This document shows positions 57,030 to 64,000 of a stretch of DNA of 64,000 bases, piece by piece; within the stretch, counting starts at the first letter, position 1, and each line of letters begins with the position of its first letter. The DNA comes from Pontibaca methylaminivorans (lineage in GTDB: Bacteria > Pseudomonadota > Alphaproteobacteria > Rhodobacterales > Rhodobacteraceae). The translations under genes were made by a program, and so were the position numbers. The stretch lies in the NCBI RefSeq assembly GCF_900156525.1, contig NZ_FTPS01000001.1:2108001-2172000 (forward strand). The letters run 5' to 3'. The notes beneath the pieces are model-generated. The model was given only the letters and a program-made list of their open reading frames with translations. It was not told the DNA's origin and did no database searches.

Positions 57030-57980
57030 ATGCAGGACGCAACTGAAATCTATAATCTTCCCCTGATGGATCTTCTTTATCATGCGCAAACGGTCCATCG
57101 GGCGCATTTCGATCCGAATGTGATTCAATGTTCCAGACTGCTGTCGGTCAAGACCGGTGGCTGCCCCGAGGATTGTGCGTATTGTTCGCAATCCGCGCGT
57201 AACGGCGCGGCGCTTCCGGCTTCGAAGCTGATGGAGGTGCAGAAGGTGCTGGCCGAGGCCCGGCGGGCCCGGGATGCCGGGGCGACGCGCTATTGCATGG
57301 GGGCGGCGTGGCGCTCGCCCAAGGACCGCGACATGCCGGCCATCCTGGCGATGGTGCGCGGCGTCAAGGCGCTGGGCATGGAGACCTGCATGACACTGGG
57401 CATGCTGGACACGGACAAGGCCCTGCAGTTGAAAGACGCCGGGCTGGATTACTACAACCACAACATCGACACGTCCGAACGATACTATCCCGAAATCATC
57501 ACGACCCGCAGTTTTCAGGACCGGATCGACACGCTGGAACGGGTGCAGGCGGCGGGACTCAAGGTCTGCTCCGGCGGGATCGTCGGCATGGGCGAATCCG
57601 CGGAAGATCGCATCTCCATGCTCGAGGCGCTGGCCGGTCTGGAGGAGCCGCCGCAATCGGTGCCGATCAACATGCTGATGCCGATGGACGGCACGCCCAT
57701 GGCCGACGCGCCGCGGCTGGATCCGGTCGAGATGGTGCGCACGATCGCCACCGCCCGAATCCTGATGCCGCGATCCCATGTTCGCCTCTCGGCCGGCCGG
57801 TCCGGGATGAGCGACGAGTTGCAGGCCATGTGCTTCTTCGCCGGGGCGAATTCGATCTTCGTCGGCGATTGGCTGCTGACCGCCGGCAACCCGGACGAGG
57901 ACAAGGATGCCGCCCTGTTCGCCAGGCTCGGCCTGCGTGCCGAGGCCCCGGTGAGTGCCGGGGAAAACGTCCCGGCATGA
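57030..57980 (+). CDS. bioB: Biotin synthase
   Basis: Radical SAM enzyme (316 residues) that inserts sulfur into dethiobiotin. The [4Fe-4S] site is C45-x3-C49-x2-C52, in [22 protein letters not shown] and the Arg of RLSAGRS (the [2Fe-2S] ligand region) are also present. ATG at 57030 has GAGGGTGT upstream. First gene of the operon; its stop overlaps the bioF start. Confidence 0.96.
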   Translation: MQDATEIYNLPLMDLLYHAQTVHRAHFDPNVIQCSRLLSVKTGGCPEDCAYCSQSARNGAALPASKLMEVQKVLAEARRARDAGATRYCMGAAWRSPKDRDMPAILAMVRGVKALGMETCMTLGMLDTDKALQLKDAGLDYYNHNIDTSERYYPEIITTRSFQDRIDTLERVQAAGLKVCSGGIVGMGESAEDRISMLEALAGLEEPPQSVPINMLMPMDGTPMADAPRLDPVEMVRTIATARILMPRSHVRLSAGRSGMSDELQAMCFFAGANSIFVGDWLLTAGNPDEDKDAALFARLGLRAEAPVSAGENVPA

Positions 57981-59101
57981 CGGAATTTCCGCGTCACGAC
58001 GACCTTCTGGCGGCCCTTGCACAGCGCAACCGGCTGCGCTGCCTGTCCGGGGCATCGGGGCTGGATTTCGCATCGAACGACTATCTTGGCCTGACGGGGG
58101 CGGGGCTGCTTGCAGAGGCGGCGCAGGATGCGCTCGCGCGGGGTGTGCCGCTGGGAAGTGGCGGGTCGCGGCTGCTGCGCGGCAACCATGCCGAACATCG
58201 GGCGCTGGAAGACGAGGCGGCCGCGTTCTTCGGCGCCGAGGCCGCGCTTTACCTGGGCAGCGGGTTCCAGGCCAACCAGGCCCTGTTTTCCACGCTGCCG
58301 ATGCAGGGTGATCTGGTGCTGCATGATTGCCTGATTCACGCCAGCGTGCATGAGGGCATGCGGCTTGGGCGGGCGACATGCGCGAGCTTTGCCCACAATG
58401 ACGCGGCCGATGCGGCGCGCGTGATTGCGGACTGGCGCGCGGGCGGCGCAACGGGCCGGGTCTGGATCGCGGTCGAAAGCGTCTATTCGATGGATGGCGA
58501 CCTGGCGCCCCTGGCCGATCTTGCCGGGCTTGCCGCGCGCGAGGATGCCGTGCTCGTGGTGGACGAGGCACACGCGACCGGGGTTTTCGGGGCGCAGGGC
58601 CGGGGGCTGGCTGCGGGGCTGACATGCCCGCTTGTCACGGTCCACACGGGCGGCAAGGCGCTCGGCGCCGCGGGTGCGCTGGTCTGCGCCGACCGCGTGC
58701 TGATCGAGACATTGGTGAACCGGGCGCGTTCCTTCATCTATACGACGGCGCCGCCGCCGTTTTCCGCGGCGATCCTGCGCGGGGCGATCCGCATGCTGCG
58801 GGACGGGCCGGCGCTCACCGACGATGCCCGGGCGCGCATGGCACATGCGCATCGGGCGGCACGGGCCTGCGGTATCGACGCAAACAGCCAGATCATCCCG
58901 CTGATCATCGGCGACGAGTGCCGTGCAAGGGACACGGCGCGTGCCCTGCAGGACCAGGGTTTTGACGTTCGTGCGATCCTGCCGCCGAGCGTTGCGCGCG
59001 GCACGGCGCGGCTGCGCATCTCGATAACCGGCAATGTCGGGGCGGGGGATATCACCGCGCTGTTCGACACGCTTGCCACGCTGAACCGTGTCGCGGCATG
59101 A
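57977..59101 (+). CDS. bioF: 8-amino-7-oxononanoate synthase
   Basis: PLP enzyme (374 residues) that joins pimeloyl-ACP and alanine. The cofactor lysine is K227 in [20 protein letters not shown] and [11 protein letters not shown] are the family motifs. The start is 57977, overlapping bioB by ATGA. Its end overlaps bioD. Confidence 0.95.
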   Translation: MTEFPRHDDLLAALAQRNRLRCLSGASGLDFASNDYLGLTGAGLLAEAAQDALARGVPLGSGGSRLLRGNHAEHRALEDEAAAFFGAEAALYLGSGFQANQALFSTLPMQGDLVLHDCLIHASVHEGMRLGRATCASFAHNDAADAARVIADWRAGGATGRVWIAVESVYSMDGDLAPLADLAGLAAREDAVLVVDEAHATGVFGAQGRGLAAGLTCPLVTVHTGGKALGAAGALVCADRVLIETLVNRARSFIYTTAPPPFSAAILRGAIRMLRDGPALTDDARARMAHAHRAARACGIDANSQIIPLIIGDECRARDTARALQDQGFDVRAILPPSVARGTARLRISITGNVGAGDITALFDTLATLNRVAA

Positions 59102-59718
59102 GCGCCGTCATCGTTACCGGCACCGATACCGGCATCGGCAAGACCCTGTTCAGCGCGGGGCTGGTGCATGCGCTGGGCGGTGCCTACTGGAAACCCGTGC
59201 AGTCCGGCCTTGACGGGGAAACGGACAGCGCCGTGGTGCGGCGGCTGTCCGGTTGCCCGGTGCTGCCCGAGGCCTACCGGCTGCGGCTTGCGGCCTCTCC
59301 GCACCTCTCGGCCGAGCAGGAGGGGGTCGCGATCCGGCCCGAACGGCTGGCGCTGCCGCGATCGGACCGGCCGCTCGTGGTCGAGGCGGCGGGCGGGCTG
59401 ATGGTGCCGTTGACGCGCCGGATTCTTTACCTTGATGTCATGTCCCGCTGGGCGGCGCCGGTGGTGCTCTGTTGCCGCACCGCGCTCGGGACCATCAATC
59501 ATTCGCTCCTGTCGCTCGCGGCGCTGGAGGCGGCCGGCTGCCGGGTGGCGGGCGTGGTCTTTATCGGCGACGAGATGAAAGACAGCCGCCGCGTGATCTG
59601 CAGCATCGGCAAGGCGCGCGATCTCGGCCGCCTGCCGGTCCTGCCGCGGATTACCCGCGAAACGCTGAGCCGGGCGTTCGCCGGCATCGACGTGGCCGGC
59701 ATCCGCGGGGTGCTGTGA
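59098..59718 (+). CDS. bioD: Dethiobiotin synthetase
   Basis: ATP-dependent carboxylase (206 residues) that closes the ureido ring. P-loop GTDTGIGKT (8-16) and the [14 protein letters not shown] strand are typical. Fully overlapping stops and starts with bioF and bioA (ATGA and TGATG). Confidence 0.95.
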   Translation: MSAVIVTGTDTGIGKTLFSAGLVHALGGAYWKPVQSGLDGETDSAVVRRLSGCPVLPEAYRLRLAASPHLSAEQEGVAIRPERLALPRSDRPLVVEAAGGLMVPLTRRILYLDVMSRWAAPVVLCCRTALGTINHSLLSLAALEAAGCRVAGVVFIGDEMKDSRRVICSIGKARDLGRLPVLPRITRETLSRAFAGIDVAGIRGVL

Positions 59719-61001
59719 TGGCGGACCTCGCGTTCGAGCGCGCGCATCTGTGGCACCCCTACAGTTCGATGCGCGATCCGGGGCCGGTCCACATGGTCCG
59801 AAGTGCCGAGGGCGTCTGGCTTGAACTTGCGGACGGCACGCGGATGATCGACGCCATGTCCTCGTGGTGGTGCGCGGCGCACGGGCATCGCCATCCCCGG
59901 CTTGTGGCCGCTGTCGCGGCGCAACTGGAATGCCTGCCCCATGTCATGTTCGGCGGCCTCACGCATGCTCCGGCGATCGCTCTGGCGGAGCGGCTGACCG
60001 GCCTGCTGCCCGACGGGCTGGACCGCATATTCTACAGCGACAGCGGCTCGGTCGCGGTCGAAGTCGCGCTGAAGATGGCCATACAGGCGCAGCTTGGCCG
60101 CGGACACGCGGACAGAACGGCGATCGCCACCGCGCGCGGCGGCTATCACGGTGACACCTGGAAGGCGATGAGCCTGTGCGACCCGCAGACCGGCATGCAC
60201 AGCCATTTTGGCGCGGCGGTGCAGATCCAGCATTTCGTGCCGCGCCCGCCCATCGCCTTCGATGCGGACTGGATCGACGATCCGGCCCGCAACGGCCTTG
60301 GTCCGGTCGAGGACCTGTTTGCGGAGCGCGGCGCCGGAATCGCCGCCTTCATCGTCGAGCCGGTGGTTCAGGGCGCCGGGGGCATGTGGTTCTCGCATCC
60401 GCAATGGCTGGCCGGAGTGCGGGCGCTCTGCGACCGCTACGGCGTGCTGCTGATCCTTGACGAGATCGCCACCGGTTTCGGCCGGACCGGTGCCCTGTTT
60501 GCCATGGAACATGCCGGTGTCACCCCCGACATCCTCTGCCTTGGCAAGGCGATGACCGGCGGCATGATGAGCTTTGCGGCAACCATCGCATCGCGGCAGG
60601 TGGCCGAGGCCATCGCAGACGGGCCGATGCCGGCGCTGATGCACGGGCCCACCTTCATGGGCAATCCGCTGGCCTGCGCGGCAAGCTGTGCCAGCCTCGA
60701 TCTGCTGGCCGAGGGCGCATGGCTGCGGCAGGTTCCGGCGGTCGAGGGGTGGCTGCGCCGCGGCCTCGCGCCGGCCCGCGAATTCGCCGGGGTGCGGGAC
60801 GTGCGCGTTCTGGGCGCCATCGGGGTGATCGAGTTGCACAGGCCGCTCGACATGATCCGCGTGCATGCCGTCTGCCGGGACAGGGGTGTCTGGCTGCGCC
60901 CGTTCGGCCGGCTGCTTTACTGCATGCCGCCCTTTGTCGTGACGGCCGGGGATGTCGCACGCATCTGCGAGGTCATGGTCGAAATCGCGGGGTGGCCATG
61001 A
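59718..61001 (+). CDS. bioA: Adenosylmethionine-8-amino-7-oxononanoate aminotransferase
   Basis: PLP aminotransferase (427 residues) that uses SAM as amino donor. Lys277 in LGKAMTGG is the cofactor residue; SSWWCAAHGHRHP, DEIATGFGRTG and HGPTFMGNPLACA are signature segments. Order bioD-bioA-bioG is seamless. Confidence 0.95.
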   Translation: MADLAFERAHLWHPYSSMRDPGPVHMVRSAEGVWLELADGTRMIDAMSSWWCAAHGHRHPRLVAAVAAQLECLPHVMFGGLTHAPAIALAERLTGLLPDGLDRIFYSDSGSVAVEVALKMAIQAQLGRGHADRTAIATARGGYHGDTWKAMSLCDPQTGMHSHFGAAVQIQHFVPRPPIAFDADWIDDPARNGLGPVEDLFAERGAGIAAFIVEPVVQGAGGMWFSHPQWLAGVRALCDRYGVLLILDEIATGFGRTGALFAMEHAGVTPDILCLGKAMTGGMMSFAATIASRQVAEAIADGPMPALMHGPTFMGNPLACAASCASLDLLAEGAWLRQVPAVEGWLRRGLAPAREFAGVRDVRVLGAIGVIELHRPLDMIRVHAVCRDRGVWLRPFGRLLYCMPPFVVTAGDVARICEVMVEIAGWP

Positions 61002-61621
61002 AGGCCGAGTGGCTGCAGCGCGGCGGGGGATCGTCGCTGATCGTCGTGCTGACCGGCTGGGCGGTCGGGGCAGGGCCGTTCCGGCACCTGACCGGGGCCG
61101 GGCCCGGGGCCTGCGACGTGCTGGTCCTGTCGGATTATCGCGATCTCTCCCTGCCGCGATGGCCGGAAGGCTACGAGACCGTGGACCTGGTCGCATGGTC
61201 ATTCGGCGTCGCTGCCGCCTGCCGCCTGCCGCATAGGGGCCTGTTCCGCCGCAGGGTCGCGCTCTGCGGATCATGGATGCCATGCGACGACGGCCTGGGC
61301 ATCCCGCGCGCCCTGCTGCAGGCGACGAAAGCGGGCCTGTCCGCGCTGTCCTTGCAGAAATTTGCGCGGCGGGCGGGCTGTGACCTGCCGGAAGATGCCG
61401 ACATCGGGGCCCTGCGCGAAGAACTGGAAACCGTTATGGGCTGGGAGGACGTCGCGTTGGTGCCGGATTTCGACCGCGTGGTGCTGGGTGCCGCCGATCG
61501 CATCTTTTCCCGCCGCAACCTAGATCGTGCCTGGCGCGGCCGGGCCGGGCGGTTCGAGGTGCTGGATTGCGGACATAACCCGTTTGGTCTGTGGCGCGAC
61601 TGGGGCGAGGTTCTGGCGTGA
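60998..61621 (+). CDS. bioG: Pimeloyl-ACP methyl ester esterase BioG
   Basis: Alpha/beta hydrolase (207 residues) of the BioG (DUF452) type that removes the methyl from pimeloyl-ACP after the disguise by BioC. Nucleophile Ser68 in AWSFGVA and a late His in LDCGHNPFG supply catalytic residues. It starts within the bioA stop and ends in the bioC start. Confidence 0.88.
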   Translation: MKAEWLQRGGGSSLIVVLTGWAVGAGPFRHLTGAGPGACDVLVLSDYRDLSLPRWPEGYETVDLVAWSFGVAAACRLPHRGLFRRRVALCGSWMPCDDGLGIPRALLQATKAGLSALSLQKFARRAGCDLPEDADIGALREELETVMGWEDVALVPDFDRVVLGAADRIFSRRNLDRAWRGRAGRFEVLDCGHNPFGLWRDWGEVLA

Positions 61622-62373
61622 CCGCGACGACCGACCGGGTGGCCCGGGCCTTTGCGCGCGGACTGGCCAGCTATGATCGGGCCGCGCTGGTCCAGAGACG
61701 GATCGCGACGCGGCTGTTTGCCGGGTATCGCGCCATCGCTCCCGGCCATCGCCCCGGCCGCATACTGGAGGCGGGGTTCGGCTCGGGGCATCTGACCCGG
61801 CATCTGCTGGAGCTGGACCCCGAGCGCCTCTGGCTCAACGATCTGGTCGCGCGCCCCTTGCCGGGCGTTGCCGCCGAATATCTGCCCGGGGACATTGCGC
61901 AGGTGCCGCTGCCGGGCCGGATCGACCTCGCTGCCTCGGCCTCGATGATCCAGTGGGTGGAAGATCCGCGCAAGACCGTGGAGCGCCTGTGTCGCACCGT
62001 GATTCCGGGCGGGTATCTTGCCCTCTCCGGCTTCACGCCTGAGCATTTCCCGGAACTGCGCAGCCTCGGCAGCCGGGCCGCCGCGCCCTCCTGCCTGAGC
62101 GCGGGCGGGATGGCGGCTTTGCTGCCGACCGGCTGGCGGGTCCGCAACGGCGGAGAATGGCGCGCGACCCTGCACTTCCCCACCGCGCTCGCCGTGCTGC
62201 AACATCTGCGGGCGACCGGGGTCAACGCACGCGCGGGGCAGTTTCGCTCGGCCGCCGCGCTGCGCGGATTCACGCAACGCTACGAAACCCGCCATGGCAC
62301 CGCGCAGGGCGTGCCGCTGACCTATGTCGCAAGCTGGTTGATAGCTGAAAACGTTTTGAAACCAGAGGTCTAG
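61618..62373 (+). CDS. bioC: Malonyl-ACP O-methyltransferase BioC
   Basis: SAM methyltransferase (251 residues) that starts pimelate synthesis by methylating malonyl-ACP. SAM motif ILEAGFGSGHLTR (49-61); early signature RVARAFARGLASYDRAALVQ. Start is GTG at 61618, overlapping the bioG TGA. The stop overlaps the convergent bioR by 4 bases. Confidence 0.9.
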   Translation: MTATTDRVARAFARGLASYDRAALVQRRIATRLFAGYRAIAPGHRPGRILEAGFGSGHLTRHLLELDPERLWLNDLVARPLPGVAAEYLPGDIAQVPLPGRIDLAASASMIQWVEDPRKTVERLCRTVIPGGYLALSGFTPEHFPELRSLGSRAAAPSCLSAGGMAALLPTGWRVRNGGEWRATLHFPTALAVLQHLRATGVNARAGQFRSAAALRGFTQRYETRHGTAQGVPLTYVASWLIAENVLKPEV

Positions 62374-63038
62374 CCGACGATGATGAAGGCTTCGCGCTGC
62401 TGCCCCCGGGGAGACGGAAGCCCGCGGCGGCCGATCCGGCGCACATGCCGGGCCAGCGTCGCGCAGGCCCGGTCGATTTCTCCCTTGCGCAATGCGGCGA
62501 GGATGACGCGATGGTCATGGTCGGTCTGCTGTTCCCAGTTCGACTGCCAGGCGGCAAAGAGAAACCTGGCGCTCGCCGCATGGAGGTCGTCAATGGCCGC
62601 AAGCAGGCGCGGCATGGCGCAAGGCGTCAGGATAAGCTGGTGGAAATGGCGATTGGCCTCTTCCCAGCTACGCACGTCGTCCGAAATGTCTCCGGCCCGG
62701 ATCGCCTCTTCGGCCGCCTGCAGGATGGCCGGCGTCAGGTGGGGCGCGGCATGGCGCAGCGCAAGATCCTCGAGCGCGGCGCGCATCTCGGCAACCTCCT
62801 TGACCTGGGGAAGGTCGAAGGCCGTGACCCGGACGCCCTTGCGCGGCTCGCTCGTGACGAGGCCCTGCGCTTCCAGCCGGCGGAATGCCTCGCGGACCGG
62901 AACGTGGCTGGCGCCGAATTCCTCGGCGATATAATCTTGGCGCAGCCACTCGCCCGGGCCGATCTCGCCGGCGACGATCCGGTCCGCAAGGATACGGCTG
63001 ATGCGCGCCGCCAGGGTTTCTTCGAATCCGGTTCTCAT
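62370..63038 (-). CDS. bioR: GntR family regulator BioR
   Basis: A 222-residue GntR/FadR-type regulator. The HTH is DYIAEEFGASHVPVREAFRR (35-54); the all-helical ligand domain follows (about 80-210). Its place convergent with the bio operon and BioR-like sites at bioB identify it as BioR, the biotin repressor used by alphaproteobacteria without a regulatory BirA. The start at 63038 matches the first helix; the longer reading to 63245 is Arg-rich and non-conserved. Confidence 0.87.
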   Translation of the reverse strand: MRTGFEETLAARISRILADRIVAGEIGPGEWLRQDYIAEEFGASHVPVREAFRRLEAQGLVTSEPRKGVRVTAFDLPQVKEVAEMRAALEDLALRHAAPHLTPAILQAAEEAIRAGDISDDVRSWEEANRHFHQLILTPCAMPRLLAAIDDLHAASARFLFAAWQSNWEQQTDHDHRVILAALRKGEIDRACATLARHVRRIGRRGLPSPRGQQREAFIIVG

Positions 63039-63334
63039 GTGTTTTGCATATGCAGTATCGGGAGCCGCCGCAATACGACGCGGGACGGCTGCGGCCGGCG
63101 CGCGGGCCGGCCCGCCGGTGTTTCCCCGTGTTCCGGCATGCCGCCAAGCGCGCGGCCAGCGTGAAGGGCGAGTTACCCCGCTCTGACGAGAACGGCGATC
63201 AACACGACCTCGGCCGGGTGGCCCCGCGCTGGTCCAGGCCCTCAAGCCCGGCCGGGCGGCTTGGCGCCCTCTTTCCTTTTGGCGGAAGACGGCCTTAACT
63301 CGACGAACGGCACCTCCTTTGGGCGCGGGTTTTC
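63039..63334. other. Intergenic region between bioR and cas3
   Basis: About 296 bases without a recognisable gene, CRISPR repeat or BioR site. It separates two divergent genes and should carry both promoters; none could be assigned. Confidence 0.3.
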
Positions 63335-64000
63335 ATGGTTTCTCATCTGCTGGATTGGCCTGGCAAAAGCGGCCGGGATGGCGGGCCCGAACATCCTGCC
63401 ATCTATCATATGCTCGACGTGGCTGCGGTTGCCGAACGGCTGTTGCGGGGCAGCACGCGTCCCGAAGCGCACAAGGCGGCATTCACGCTGCTGATCGCGC
63501 TGCATGATCTGGGCAAGATCGGCGCGCAATTCCGGGAGATGATCCGCTGCGGAACCCGACAGATGATCCGGCACTGGGAACTGACCGAGGCGTGGCTTCT
63601 GGATGATCCCTGGCTTATGGACCGCTTGCAGGCCGATCCCTGGGCGATGCGTGCCCTGATCCCGGCCATTGCGGGTCATCACGGGCGGCCTTCGAAACAG
63701 GATGAACGCTTCTTTCCCCGAATGCGCAGCGGCGCGGGTGCGGAAGCGGAGGCGGACATTCCCGCGACCATCGAGGCATTGGCCAGCCTTTGGCCGGAGG
63801 CATCGCTGGCGGGGCTGGATGAAATCGAGGCGACGCGACTGTCCTGGTGGCTGGCCGGGCTGACCACGGCGGCGGACTGGATCGGCTCGAATGCCGACTG
63901 GTTTCCGGCCAGATCGCCTGACCTGTCCCTGGCTGAATATCTTGCGCTGGCGCGGGGTGCCGCCGCGCGCCATGTGCCCGAGGCAGGCGTCGCGGGAACG
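63335..64000 (+). CDS. cas3: CRISPR-associated Cas3 (HD domain; 3' end outside window)
   Basis: The visible 222 residues are the HD nuclease of Cas3. Metal motifs in order: H20 (PEHPAIYHM), H57-D58 in LIALHDLGKI, H115-H116 in GHHGRP, and the late D in LTTAADWIGSN. The helicase part lies beyond the window. ATG at 63335 lacks a clear ribosome binding site. Type I is certain; ADWIGSNADWFP suggests subtype I-E, but the other cas genes are needed. Confidence 0.85.
   Translation, partial: MVSHLLDWPGKSGRDGGPEHPAIYHMLDVAAVAERLLRGSTRPEAHKAAFTLLIALHDLGKIGAQFREMIRCGTRQMIRHWELTEAWLLDDPWLMDRLQADPWAMRALIPAIAGHHGRPSKQDERFFPRMRSGAGAEAEADIPATIEALASLWPEASLAGLDEIEATRLSWWLAGLTTAADWIGSNADWFPARSPDLSLAEYLALARGAAARHVPEAGVAGT

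Noticed and set aside
63039-63334. CRISPR repeats before cas3
   Set aside because: No regularly spaced repeat of 28-37 bases is visible.

Overview
The window is high-GC DNA from an alphaproteobacterium of the Rhodobacterales, most likely Paracoccus or a close relative. The evidence is gene content: an FnrL-type regulator divergent from hemN, a narR-narKGHJI cluster with a double-length NarK, a bioBFDAGC operon next to a BioR-type GntR repressor, an isolated ccoS, and SRP RNA beside dnaX. The genus is an inference.

Region 1 (1-24868) is mostly core genome. It holds an RNase T2 cut by the window edge, a TrcR-like regulator, the recombination/replication set recR-ybaB-dnaX, the SRP RNA, a nucleotide phosphodiesterase, prephenate dehydratase, a membrane-anchored cytochrome c with a very long Ala/Asp tail, a complete yejABEF-type peptide importer, and an oxygen-response block (hemN, fnrL, universal stress protein, DUF2270 protein, ccoS) with two FNR boxes. 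An SDR protein lacking its catalytic lysine, an RsmC-like methyltransferase, clpS and a SPOR-tailed D,D-carboxypeptidase follow.

Region 2 (24869-28950) is an integration hotspot at an initiator tRNA. A large serine recombinase is encoded antisense into the 3' half of the tRNA and sits in one block with a HigB/HigA toxin-antitoxin pair. An orphan Phd-type antitoxin, a small charged protein, a truncated carboxymuconolactone decarboxylase and a frameshifted exported protein follow.

Region 3 (29050-34900) is accessory: two exported proteins of unknown function, a HIT protein, a DMT exporter, and a LysR regulator divergent from a non-pyrrolysine MttB-family methyltransferase, then a short SDR remnant.

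Region 4 (34870-46105) is respiratory nitrate reduction: narK (fused), narG, narH, narJ, narI and a parvulin chaperone on the minus strand, with narR divergent. Each promoter has an FNR/NarR box. A CPBP protease-like protein and a ceramidase-like protein follow, overlapping tail to tail.

Region 5 (48347-56298) is the most interesting block. It encodes a TonB-dependent receptor, an exported and membrane-anchored CobN-like chelatase, an ExbB/TolQ-like proton channel, a DUF2149 protein resembling ExbD, and a ZigA-type COG0523 GTPase. Near-identical 13-bp palindromes of the Zur type precede both transcription units. I infer a zinc-starvation metal acquisition system in which a periplasmic chelatase subunit is coupled to a proton-motive-force motor instead of the usual AAA+ partners.

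Region 6 (56399-63038) is biotin synthesis: bioB-bioF-bioD-bioA-bioG-bioC with overlapping stops and starts, a BioR-type repressor convergent with it, and two BioR-like sites at the bioB promoter. The window ends inside a cas3 gene (HD nuclease domain visible), so a type I CRISPR-Cas locus probably starts here.
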